NCBI RefSeq assembly: GCF_003751445.1
Contig: NZ_RJUU01000002.1
Span: forward strand, 744,001-808,000
Source of the DNA: Streptomyces sp. 840.1
Lineage (GTDB): Bacteria; Actinomycetota; Actinomycetes; Streptomycetales; Streptomycetaceae
Direction of reading: 5' to 3'
Length of the DNA: 64,000 nt
Both the position numbers and the translations under genes were made by a program. This document shows positions 18,154 to 25,968 of the stretch, piece by piece. The notes beneath the pieces were generated by a model. The model worked only from the letters and a program-made list of their open reading frames with translations, ran no database searches and had not been told where the DNA came from. The stretch's first letter is position 1. Each line of letters starts with the position of its first letter.

Positions 18154-20756
18154 CGGAGCGCCTCGCCGCCGAGCCGCACCAGCCGCAGCTCCGGGCCGAG
18201 GGAGTCCGGCCCGTCGAGCTGGGCGGCGAGCGCACCGAACGCCGACGGGGTCAGCCAGGCCACTGTCACCTCGTTGGTGCGCAGCGCCTGCCCCAGCATC
18301 CCCGGGTCCCACGCGTCGTCGCGCAGCACCAGGGAGGCACCGGCGGTGAGCGGCGCGAACAGCTGCCCGACCGAGGAGTCGAAGGAGATCGACGCGAACT
18401 GCAGCACCCGGTCCTCGCAGGTGAGGTCGAGCCGGCGCCGGGTCTCCCGCATCCGTGCGCGCAGGGCGCCGTGGGTGATCTGGACGCCCTTCGGACGGCC
18501 CGTCGAACCGCTGGTGTAGATGACGTACGCGAGATCGTCCGGCCCTGCCCCGGGCGCGGCGGCGTCACCGGGGCGGGCGGGCGGTTCCGGCGGCCAGGAG
18601 TCCCCCAGCAGCAGGAGCGGTGTGGCGGCGGGCAGCCGCTCGGCGTGCGAGGACCGGGTGACGATCAGCGGGGCCCCGCTGTCCTCGACCATGTAGGCGA
18701 GCCGATCGCTCGGATACGCCGGGTCCAACGGCACATACGCGGCACCCGATTTGAGGATGCCGAGCAGCGTGCTCACCATGTCGGTGCCCCGGTCGAGGCA
18801 GACGGCGACCAGCGTGCCGGGACCGGCACCGCGCTCGCGCAGCAGGGCGGCGATCCACTCGGCCCGCTCGTCCAGCTCGCGGTAGGTCAGGTGCTCCGAA
18901 CCGCAGCTGACCGCAGGGGAGTCCGGGCGTTCGGCGGCCCGGTCCTCGAAGAGCCGGTGCACGGTGACGGCGTCGGGGGCGTCGGTGTCCGCCCCGTTCC
19001 ACGCGGTGAGGATCTGCCGCCGCTCCGAGGCCGTGAGCATCTCCAGGGCGGACAGCCGGGCCGTGGGGTCGTGGACGGCCGCGCCGAGCAGGGTCTCGAA
19101 GTGCCCGGCGAGCCGCACCATCGTGGCCTCGTCGAAGAGGTCGGTGGAGTAGACGATGGTGCCGTCGAGGCAGCCGTCCTCGGCCTCCGTCGCGTAGAAC
19201 GTGAAGTCGAACTTCGACTCCTGCGCGGACACGTCCAGCTGGCGGATGCTGAGGCCGGGCAGCTCCCAGGATCGGCCGGCGGGGGTGTTCTGGAGGACGA
19301 ACATGGTCTGGAACAGCGGGTTCCTGGAGAGGTCCCGCTGCGGCGCCAGTTCCTCCACCAGCCGCTCGAAGGGCAGGTCCTGGTGGTCGTAGGCGCCGAG
19401 TGCGGTGTCCTTGACGCGGTCGACGAGTTCGGTGAACGTCGGGTCGCCCGACAGGTCGGTGCGCATGACGAGCGTGTTGACGAAGAAGCCGACCATGTCC
19501 TCGATCTCGGCCCGGTTGCGGCCCGCGATCGGCGTTCCCACCGCGATGTCCTCCTGGCCGCTGTAGCGGGACAGGACGGCCTGGAACACCGCGAGCAGCG
19601 TCATGAACAGGCTTGCGCCCGTGTCGTGCGCCAGTCTGCGGGCCCCGTCGGCGGTCGCGGCGGGGATGCTGAAGGTGAGCATTGCCCCGTTGCCGCTGCG
19701 CCGCGCCGGGCGCCTGCGGTCGGTGGGCAGCTCCAGCGGTGCGGTGCCCGCCAAGGCGTCACGCCAGTAGCCGAGTTGGGAGGACAGCTCGTCGCCGGTG
19801 AGCCACTGGCGCTGCCAGACAGCGAAATCGGCGTACTGCAGCGGAGGTTCGGGAAGGCCGGCGGCGATGCCCGTGACCCGCGCCGTGTACAGGGTCGTGA
19901 GCTCGCGCGAGACCACCCCCACCGACCAGCCGTCGAATGCTATGTGATGAATGGTCAGGTTGAGTAGGTGTTCCTCCTCGCCCAGCCGGATCAGCAGCGC
20001 GCGGACCATCGGACCGGTGGCGAGATCCACCGGACGGAAGCCCTCGGTGGCCACGAGCGCGACGGCGGCCTCTTCCCGGGCCCCGTCATCCGCGACGGAG
20101 CGCAGGTCGTGTACGTCCAGCGGCAGCGCCCGGGGCGTGTCGATGATCTGGCCGGGGGTGCCGTCCCCGTCGGTGACGAAGCGGGTCCGCAACACCTCGT
20201 GCCGCGCCACCAGTTCCGACAGCGACGCCTCCAGAGCGGTCACGTCCAGCGGGCCGCTGATGCGCAGCCCCATCGGGATGAGGTATTCGGCCCGGCCCGG
20301 CTCCAGCTGATCCAGGAACCAGAGGCGGCGTTGCGCGAACGACAGCGGCAGCGGCCGCCCGCCACGGACGGCGGCGGGGATCGCGGTGGCGTCCTCGGGG
20401 TCCGGCGGTGCGGCCAGGGTGCCCTCGTCCGCGCCCTCGTCGATGGATTCGAACAGCCGAAGGGCCCGCTGCATGGCCTCATCGGCGAGGAACGACGCCA
20501 CGCTCCCTACGGTCAGGGGACCCGGAGCCGAAGGGGCCCGGAACTCCGAGCCGAACTCCACCGCCACCCGGCGGGCCATCTCCGCCGCCTGCTCCCCGGT
20601 GCCGCCCAGCAGGAAGAAATCGGACTCCGCCGTCTCCACCCCGGTGCCGAGAACGGACCGCCAAACGGCGGCGACCCGGGCCTCGGCGGGCGAGAACTCA
20701 CGCCCCGCGTCCCGACCGGGGGCCGACACCGGCGGCACCATCGGATTCGTAGTCAT
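17895..20756 (-). CDS. NRPS first protein, 5' part up to a frameshift (degenerate T, C, most of A1)
   Basis: The N-terminus (about 20-95) looks like a carrier domain, but the attachment motif reads LLGGTGE with glycine at 54 where the phosphopantetheine serine should be, so it is probably inactive. A condensation domain follows (HHIAFDG near 268), then an adenylation domain with YTSGSTGRPKG near 745. Sense ends at RLVRLGGEALR, about residue 868; the last 85 or so residues are a basic out-of-frame tail. Adding one base near 18153 joins it to the 14023-18153 part and restores a normal A domain. Its pocket reads about D-S-G-W-R-G-G-Q-E, which I cannot assign. The intact gene would encode about 2244 residues. 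An MFS exporter gene lies 200 bases upstream on the same strand. Confidence 0.85.
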   Translation of the reverse strand: MTTNPMVPPVSAPGRDAGREFSPAEARVAAVWRSVLGTGVETAESDFFLLGGTGEQAAEMARRVAVEFGSEFRAPSAPGPLTVGSVASFLADEAMQRALRLFESIDEGADEGTLAAPPDPEDATAIPAAVRGGRPLPLSFAQRRLWFLDQLEPGRAEYLIPMGLRISGPLDVTALEASLSELVARHEVLRTRFVTDGDGTPGQIIDTPRALPLDVHDLRSVADDGAREEAAVALVATEGFRPVDLATGPMVRALLIRLGEEEHLLNLTIHHIAFDGWSVGVVSRELTTLYTARVTGIAAGLPEPPLQYADFAVWQRQWLTGDELSSQLGYWRDALAGTAPLELPTDRRRPARRSGNGAMLTFSIPAATADGARRLAHDTGASLFMTLLAVFQAVLSRYSGQEDIAVGTPIAGRNRAEIEDMVGFFVNTLVMRTDLSGDPTFTELVDRVKDTALGAYDHQDLPFERLVEELAPQRDLSRNPLFQTMFVLQNTPAGRSWELPGLSIRQLDVSAQESKFDFTFYATEAEDGCLDGTIVYSTDLFDEATMVRLAGHFETLLGAAVHDPTARLSALEMLTASERRQILTAWNGADTDAPDAVTVHRLFEDRAAERPDSPAVSCGSEHLTYRELDERAEWIAALLRERGAGPGTLVAVCLDRGTDMVSTLLGILKSGAAYVPLDPAYPSDRLAYMVEDSGAPLIVTRSSHAERLPAATPLLLLGDSWPPEPPARPGDAAAPGAGPDDLAYVIYTSGSTGRPKGVQITHGALRARMRETRRRLDLTCEDRVLQFASISFDSSVGQLFAPLTAGASLVLRDDAWDPGMLGQALRTNEVTVAWLTPSAFGALAAQLDGPDSLGPELRLVRLGGEALRASRYASGSATLRCRWSTDTGRRRRRRRRRRPGSPAPATMCRSGARSPTRRSSWWTATAGPSRWASRARCGSAAPAWPGGIWAGPT

Positions 20757-20956
20757 GCGTCCACCAGTTCCTCGTCGTCGACCCGTAACGGAAGGCCCTC
20801 GGATGCTCAGCCGATTTCGATGCTGGCAGAGCGATCTTGACGAGATAACTGGTTACTTCTGCCCGCAGGGCGTGGCCACTTCTGCCCGTACGCGCTGTGG
20901 CCGCCGGGGCGCAGTGCCCCGGCGGCCGCGCTCGTGCCTGCCGTTTCCCTGCCGGT

Positions 20957-22360
20957 TCAGGCCCTGGCCGGGACCGGGGTCTCCTCCTGCGGCACCGTCT
21001 GCGCCGACGCGCTCGCGGGGCCCGCCCCGATGACGTCCTCCGGGGCGTCGGCGGCGGCGTGTTCGGCTGCCGTCCGCTTGCGCATTCCGTTCCATTCCCG
21101 GCTCATGCCGGGCACAGCGATGGCGACCAGGTACAGCCCGCCCACGATCCACAGCGCCGTCGACGTGCCGGTCAGGGTCACGAGACCCGCCCCCAGCAGT
21201 CCGCCGAAGGGGATGCCCGCCCAGGTGACCGCCTGCGCCAGCGTCTTGACCCGGCCCAGCAGCGGGGTCGGGATCAGCTCGTACGTCACCGCGCCGACGA
21301 TCGGGTTGACGAACCCCGAACCCAGACCGCCCACCGCGAGCACCGTCAGCACCAGCCACAGCGGCGCCCCCGTCGCCATCGCGGCGAACCGGGGCAGGCC
21401 GCCCAGCGAGAAGCCGATCAGGTAGACGGTGCGGCGCGGCAGCCGTTCGGCCACTCCGGCGGCCACCAGTGCGGCGATGATCGAGGTCGCGGCGAAGACG
21501 CTCACCACCAGGCCGATGGCCTCCGCACCGTTCCCCGACTCCTTCGCCCACACCGGCAGCAGCACCGACATGAACGCCTGGTCCAGGAGGTTCGTCACCG
21601 CCAGCATGCCCACGATGGACCGCAGCAGCTTCGCGTCCCGCAGGAAGGTGGCGCCCTGACGCAGTTGCGAGAGGTAGCCGCCGTCCTCCTCGACCGGGCT
21701 CTCGTGCGGCTCGGGCACCGGGTCGGTGAGGGTCGTCGAGACGATCAGCGCCGACACCGCGAACAGCGCGGCGGTGATCCACAGTGCGTACAGGCTTCCG
21801 AACGCGGTGACGACCACGCCCGCGAGGGCCGGTCCGACGGTGGTCGCGGTCCGTTCGACGGCGGCCGAGAGGCCGGTGCCCCGCTCGATGGGTACGCGGG
21901 CGGCGCGGGTGGCCGACGGCACGAAGAGCCCCTTGGCGCCGTTGGCCGGCCCGTCGGCCGCGCCGACGACCGCGAGCAGGCCGAGCAGCAGGCCGAAGGG
22001 CAGACTGCCCGTCAGGTAGAGCAACGGGGCGGTGGCCATCGCGACCGTGGAGAGGAGGTCGCCCGCCACACTGATCCGCTTCGGGCCGATGCGGTCGATG
22101 AGCGGGCCCGCCAGCGCCTGCGAGATCACGTACGGGACGATCTGGCAGAAGGCCACCAGACCGGTCTTGCCCACGCTGCCCGTGGTCGTCAGGACGAACC
22201 AGGGCAGGGCGATCGACAGCACGCGGTTCGCCGACAGCGCCGCCGCGTTGGCCGACAGCATGCCGACCAGGCCGCGCAGGACCCTGGGGCCCGGGTCCGG
22301 CGCCGGTATGCATAAGCCGTTGTCCGCCGCCGTCCCGGCGGCTGTGTGCTGAGTGGACAT
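20957..22360 (-). CDS. MFS exporter linked to the NRPS locus
   Basis: A 467-residue major facilitator with about twelve membrane segments. The DRIGPKR sequence between the second and third segments is the usual loop 2-3 signature (DRxGRR type), and the mid-protein cytoplasmic loop is acidic and serine-poor (PVPEPHESPVEEDG). The C-terminal 40 residues are hydrophilic. It lies directly downstream of an ArsR-type regulator with a four-base gap and upstream of the first NRPS gene, so export of the peptide product, hence self-protection, is the likely job. Substrate assignment is from position only. Confidence 0.85.
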   Translation of the reverse strand: MSTQHTAAGTAADNGLCIPAPDPGPRVLRGLVGMLSANAAALSANRVLSIALPWFVLTTTGSVGKTGLVAFCQIVPYVISQALAGPLIDRIGPKRISVAGDLLSTVAMATAPLLYLTGSLPFGLLLGLLAVVGAADGPANGAKGLFVPSATRAARVPIERGTGLSAAVERTATTVGPALAGVVVTAFGSLYALWITAALFAVSALIVSTTLTDPVPEPHESPVEEDGGYLSQLRQGATFLRDAKLLRSIVGMLAVTNLLDQAFMSVLLPVWAKESGNGAEAIGLVVSVFAATSIIAALVAAGVAERLPRRTVYLIGFSLGGLPRFAAMATGAPLWLVLTVLAVGGLGSGFVNPIVGAVTYELIPTPLLGRVKTLAQAVTWAGIPFGGLLGAGLVTLTGTSTALWIVGGLYLVAIAVPGMSREWNGMRKRTAAEHAAADAPEDVIGAGPASASAQTVPQEETPVPARA

Positions 22361-22364
22361 CGCT

Positions 22365-22967
22365 CTACTCCATGTCTGTGCGCTGGGTGACGTGCCGGTC
22401 CTCGCTGGTCGGGAACAACTGGAACTGGAAGGTGACCCGCGCCGCGTCCTGCGGCGCGTCCGCTGCGGCTGCCGTGCGCCGGCGGAGCAGGGCGTGGATC
22501 TCCGCCGTCAGCTCCTTGGCGTCGGCGGGGGTGAGGGCAAGCGCGTAGTCACCGAAGTCCTGCGCGTCGTGCCACTCGGGCGTGAGGGAGGGGGTCGCCT
22601 CGATCGCGGCCGTCAGGGCGTCCGACCAGACCCGGCCGAGCGCCTGGAGGTAGGCGATGCCGAGTCCCTCGCTGCCGTCCAGCGCCTCGCTGTCGGGCGC
22701 GACGGTGTTCGCGTGCGCCGCCTGCCACCAGCGCTCACGCCGCCCGCCCTGTGACGGTGCCTCAGTGATGAAGCCGTACTCCGCGAGCTGACGCAGGTGG
22801 TAGCTGGTCGCCCCGGTGTTCAGATCGAGCCGGCGGGCCACCGTGGTGGCCGTGGCCGGCCCCTCTGTCCGCAGGCTGGTGAGGATCTGGACCCGTAGAG
22901 GGTGGGCGATGCCACGCAGGTTACGGGCCGTCAGATGTACCTGGGAGGGCTGCTGCGGAAGTTCCAT
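22365..22967 (-). CDS. ArsR-type winged-helix regulator
   Basis: A 200-residue regulator whose N-terminal 85 residues carry an ArsR-like winged helix (NLRGIAHPLRVQILTSL, then ATTVARRLDLNTGATSYHL). I chose the ATG at 22967 (MELPQQPSQ) because the upstream extension runs through two palindromic operator-like sites. There is no obvious metal-binding cysteine cluster. It is co-transcribed with the exporter, and this regulator-exporter pairing is common in actinomycetes. It probably represses its own promoter at the palindromes at 22983-23028 until a ligand, perhaps the peptide, relieves it. Confidence 0.8.
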   Translation of the reverse strand: MELPQQPSQVHLTARNLRGIAHPLRVQILTSLRTEGPATATTVARRLDLNTGATSYHLRQLAEYGFITEAPSQGGRRERWWQAAHANTVAPDSEALDGSEGLGIAYLQALGRVWSDALTAAIEATPSLTPEWHDAQDFGDYALALTPADAKELTAEIHALLRRRTAAAADAPQDAARVTFQFQLFPTSEDRHVTQRTDME

Positions 22968-22982
22968 GCACTCAAGGTAGAC

Positions 22983-23028
22983 CACACAGGAGTCTGTGCA
23001 TAGGAAGTTGTGCACAGGAGTCTGTGCA
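22983..23028. promoter_or_regulatory. Paired palindromes in the ArsR-exporter promoter
   Basis: The second site, TGCACAGGAGTCTGTGCA at 23011-23028, is a perfect palindrome with 7-base arms. The first, at 22983-23000, differs only in its first two bases. Their centres are 28 bases apart, close to three helical turns, 16 to 61 bases upstream of the regulator start. They are probably the regulator's own operators. Confidence 0.7.
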
Positions 23029-23119
23029 ATCAGGGCCGGGTCTGAGAGTCGCAGGCCCGAGCAATCACTGTCGCGACGGACCGCCACGGTCCGGATGGAC
23101 CTTGCATAGGCTGGGGGAC

Positions 23120-23404
23120 ATGGCCTACGAGATTCCGGTGACGCAAGCCCGAGCTGAGCTCGCCGAACTGATCAACCGCGTCGTCTACGGCGGTGAGCGA
23201 GTGGTCGTGACGCGGCACGGCAAGCCGCTCGTGGCGTTCGTGTCGGCCGCTGATCTGGAGAGACTCGAGGGTGAGGAGGCGGCGGAGCGGGAGCAGGTGA
23301 TCAGCTCGGTCTCCTCGATCGGCTCCTCCCCGTCCGCTCCCGCCGAACGGCACCGCTTCGGGATCGCGGCGGAACACCGGGGACAGCAGGGCCCCGGCAA
23401 CTGA
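23120..23404 (+). CDS. Phd/YefM-type antitoxin without a visible toxin
   Basis: A 94-residue protein with the Phd/YefM N-terminal fold: MAYEIPVTQARAELAELINR, then GGERVVVTRHGKPLVAFVS, the usual DNA-binding and dimer region. In this family the antitoxin neutralises a RelE, YoeB or Doc toxin through its C-terminal tail and represses the operon. No toxin gene follows; a strong hairpin does, so this is either an orphan or acts in trans. ATG was chosen after GGGGGAC; the longer ORF from 23024 runs into the neighbouring operators. Confidence 0.8.
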   Translation: MAYEIPVTQARAELAELINRVVYGGERVVVTRHGKPLVAFVSAADLERLEGEEAAEREQVISSVSSIGSSPSAPAERHRFGIAAEHRGQQGPGN

Positions 23405-23411
23405 TACGGGC

Positions 23412-23456
23412 ATGCCGTGCACCCCCTGCCCGCGCAGGGCATGGGGTGCACGGCAT
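23412..23456. terminator. Bidirectional terminator between convergent genes
   Basis: A 14-base stem (ATGCCGTGCACCCC with GGGGTGCACGGCAT) encloses a second small stem. It sits between the convergent antitoxin gene and the membrane protein gene at 23470, and can serve both. Confidence 0.8.
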
Positions 23457-23469
23457 CGCGCGGGGCGGG

Positions 23470-24462
23470 TCAGCCGACCGGTGCGGGCCGGCGCCCGGGT
23501 GCGGCGGCGGACTCGGCGGTCCGGGTCCTGCGGCGGCGGCCGCCGGCCAGTACCGCGATCAGTCCCAGTACGGTCCACAGGCTGAGGGCCAGGAGCGGCC
23601 CGGCCGCCGCGTTGCCGTCGAAGAACGCGACGGACCGCAGCAGCGATCCGCCCGCGCCCGGCGCCAGCCACTGGCCGATCGCGCCGACCGGCCGGGGCAG
23701 CAGTTCGGGTGCGCTGGTGACACCCGAGAAGGGGTTGCCCACCAGCACCATCACCAGGGACCCGAGGCCGATGCCCGCCGTGCCGATCAGCGCGGCGAGT
23801 CCGGCCACCGTCGCGCCGATCGCGAGCACGGTGAGCCCGAACGCGCCCGCCTCGCTCCACCAATCGCCGGTCAGGACCCCGAGCCAGCTGTCCGTGAGCG
23901 CGGCGGCCACCATCCCCACCAGGGCGGCGACCCCGAGCAGCGCCCCCGCCGCCCGGCGGCCGCGCAGCCCCAGCAGGGTCACCACGGCGCCCGTGGCCAC
24001 GCCCGCGATGGCCAGGGGCAGGATGCTCGACCCGAGGACACTGCCGCGCGGATCCGCGGCCGGGGCCGCCACCACGTCCGTGACCCGGGCCGCGGCGCCG
24101 TCCGGGGCCTGGGCGGCGACCGCGTCGTGCAGCAGCTGGGCCACCACCGGGCCCGCCGCGGTCGCGGTCAGCAGCTCGGGGCCCTGCGCGGTGACCGTGA
24201 TCGCCCCGTATACGGCCCGGTGCTCGATGGCGGTACGGGCGGCGGCCTCGGAGTCGTAGCGGTGGATCTCGAAGGCGCCGTCGCGCGCCTCCAGCTGTTC
24301 CTGGAGCCGGTCGGCGGCGGGCCCCGTGCCGACGACGCCGACGGGCAGGTCGCGCGGGGCCATCCGGGCGGCCGGCCAGGCGAAGGCCCACAGGACGAGG
24401 GCCACCACGATGGGGATCAGGAGGACGACCGCCACCAGGCGACGGTTGGGGGCAGCGGACAT
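23470..24462 (-). CDS. YhgE/Pip-like (ABC-2 type) membrane protein
   Basis: A 330-residue protein with one N-terminal membrane segment, a soluble extracytoplasmic domain of about 120 residues (PVGVVGTGPAADRLQEQL onwards) and a cluster of five or six membrane segments at the C-terminus. This is the layout of the YhgE/Pip and ABC-2 permease-like proteins. No ATPase gene is adjacent. ATG at 24462 is used because GAGG lies eight bases upstream. The divergent TetR gene and the repeats between them indicate that it is the regulated target. Confidence 0.65.
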   Translation of the reverse strand: MSAAPNRRLVAVVLLIPIVVALVLWAFAWPAARMAPRDLPVGVVGTGPAADRLQEQLEARDGAFEIHRYDSEAAARTAIEHRAVYGAITVTAQGPELLTATAAGPVVAQLLHDAVAAQAPDGAAARVTDVVAAPAADPRGSVLGSSILPLAIAGVATGAVVTLLGLRGRRAAGALLGVAALVGMVAAALTDSWLGVLTGDWWSEAGAFGLTVLAIGATVAGLAALIGTAGIGLGSLVMVLVGNPFSGVTSAPELLPRPVGAIGQWLAPGAGGSLLRSVAFFDGNAAAGPLLALSLWTVLGLIAVLAGGRRRRTRTAESAAAPGRRPAPVG

Positions 24463-24490
24463 GCCGCGCACCTCGATTCACATCAAAGAG

Positions 24491-24570
24491 AATGATCGTT
24501 CGTTTTATCTGGTGGGGCCACTGTCCCGCCGTCGCCGGACCTTGTCAAGAAGGAACGTTCGTTTTAAGGT
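24491..24570. promoter_or_regulatory. Two TetR operator-like repeats
   Basis: The sequence CGTTCGTTTTA occurs at 24497-24507 and again at 24556-24566, with similar flanks (AATGAT and AGGAA). The second includes the palindrome GAACGTTC. They sit in the spacer between divergent genes, one near each start, and are probable binding sites for the TetR regulator. Confidence 0.7.
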
Positions 24571-24575
24571 GAGGT

Positions 24576-25205
24576 ATGGCTCGTGTATCCCAGGAACACC
24601 TCGATGCCCGCCGCCGGCAGATCCTCGACGGCGCCGCGCGCTGCTTCGCCCGCGACGGCTTCCACGGAACCTCGATGCAGGACGTGCTCAAGGAGGTCGG
24701 ACTGTCGGCGGGAGCCGTCTACCGCTACTTCACCGGCAAGGACGATCTGATCGCGGCCATCGCGGGGGAGGCGGTCGCCGGCGTCAGGCAGGCGTTCGAG
24801 CGGGCATCCCAGGTCGAGCCCCCGCCCACGCCCGACGTCCTGATCGGCCGCGTGGTGCGCACCCTGTTCGCGGAAGGGGTGGATGGGGGGCGGGGGCTGG
24901 ACCGGCGGGCGTACGCCGGGCTGATCGTGCAGGTGTGGTCCGAGGCCCTGCGCAGCGACAGGCTGGCGGCCACGCTCATCGAGGCCTACGAGGGGTTGCG
25001 GACGTCCTGGTCCGAGCTGGTCAGGGTGTACCGGGAGCGGGGTGTGCTCACGGCCGACGTGCCGGACGAGCGGGTCGCCCGCACGCTCATCGCCGCCGCC
25101 CAGGGATTCATCATCCAGATGGCCATGTTCGGCGACCCCGGACCGGAGACCATGGAGGACGGTCTGCGGGGGCTGATGTCCATGAACATGCAAAAGATCA
25201 GTTAA
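24576..25205 (+). CDS. TetR-family regulator
   Basis: A 209-residue TetR protein. The helix-turn-helix is at about 30-60 (GTSMQDVLKEVGLSAGAVYRYFTGKDDL), followed by an all-helical ligand domain. It is transcribed away from the YhgE-like membrane protein gene, and probably controls it and itself through the repeats at 24491-24570. The inducing ligand cannot be predicted. Confidence 0.9.
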   Translation: MARVSQEHLDARRRQILDGAARCFARDGFHGTSMQDVLKEVGLSAGAVYRYFTGKDDLIAAIAGEAVAGVRQAFERASQVEPPPTPDVLIGRVVRTLFAEGVDGGRGLDRRAYAGLIVQVWSEALRSDRLAATLIEAYEGLRTSWSELVRVYRERGVLTADVPDERVARTLIAAAQGFIIQMAMFGDPGPETMEDGLRGLMSMNMQKIS

Positions 25206-25343
25206 CGCGCCGGAAAAACTTGGGCTCTAACGTGCAATACCTCGCCGCGCGGCACCGGTTCGGCATTCAACAGTCTGTTGAGCAGGGCTAGTGTCACGCT
25301 GCGCCCAGGGCCGGTACTGGGCGGACGACTGTGAGGTGGACAC

Positions 25344-25646
25344 GTGCAACTGACCCCGCACGAGCAGGAACGTCTGCTCATTCACGTAGCCGCGGATGTG
25401 GCGGACAAGCGCCTCGCCCGCGGACTGCGGCTCAACCACCCCGAGGCGATTGCCCTCATCAGCTCCCACCTGATGGAGGGCGCCCGCGACGGCCGTACGG
25501 TCACCGAACTGATGGCGTCCGGGCGCAAGGTGCTCAGCCGCGACGACGTCATGGACGGCATCGCCGAGATGATCCACGACGTGCAGGTCGAGGCGACCTT
25601 CCCGGACGGCACCAAGCTCGTCACCGTCCACGATCCGATCGTCTGA
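25344..25646 (+). CDS. ureA: Urease subunit gamma
   Basis: A 100-residue protein that matches urease gamma throughout, including [18 protein letters not shown] and the C-terminal [18 protein letters not shown]. It starts at GTG behind GAGGTGG. It assembles with UreB and UreC into the nickel enzyme that splits urea into ammonia and carbamate. First gene of the ureABCFGD operon. Nothing recognisable is present in the 138 bases between it and the TetR gene. Confidence 0.97.
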   Translation: MQLTPHEQERLLIHVAADVADKRLARGLRLNHPEAIALISSHLMEGARDGRTVTELMASGRKVLSRDDVMDGIAEMIHDVQVEATFPDGTKLVTVHDPIV

Positions 25647-25656
25647 CGGGCCGCCG

Positions 25657-25968
25657 ATGACTCCGGGCGAGATCCTCCACGCCGACGGACCGGTGCCGCT
25701 CAACGCGGGCCGGACCGTCACCCGTCTCACAGTCCTCAACGCCGCCGACCGGCCGGTCCAGGTCGGCTCGCACTACCACTTCTCCGAGGCCAACCCAGGT
25801 CTGGAGTTCGACCGGGCGGCAGCCCGCGGCCTGCGGCTGAACATCGCCGCCGGAACCGCGGTCCGCTTCGAGCCCGGCATACCCGTCGACATCGAACTCG
25901 TCCCCCTGGCCGGACGGCGGATCGTCCCCGGCCTGCGCGGCGAGACCGGAGGTGCTCTCGATGGCTGA
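25657..25968 (+). CDS. ureB: Urease subunit beta
   Basis: A 103-residue urease beta subunit. Typical elements are [15 protein letters not shown] at the start, [19 protein letters not shown] in the middle and [12 protein letters not shown] at the end. It lies ten bases after ureA and overlaps the start of ureC by eight bases, so translation of the three structural subunits is coupled. Confidence 0.97.
   Translation: MTPGEILHADGPVPLNAGRTVTRLTVLNAADRPVQVGSHYHFSEANPGLEFDRAAARGLRLNIAAGTAVRFEPGIPVDIELVPLAGRRIVPGLRGETGGALDG

Noticed and set aside
18120..18200. Programmed frameshift in the NRPS
   Set aside because: No slippery heptamer or structure seen; a missing base explains it more simply.
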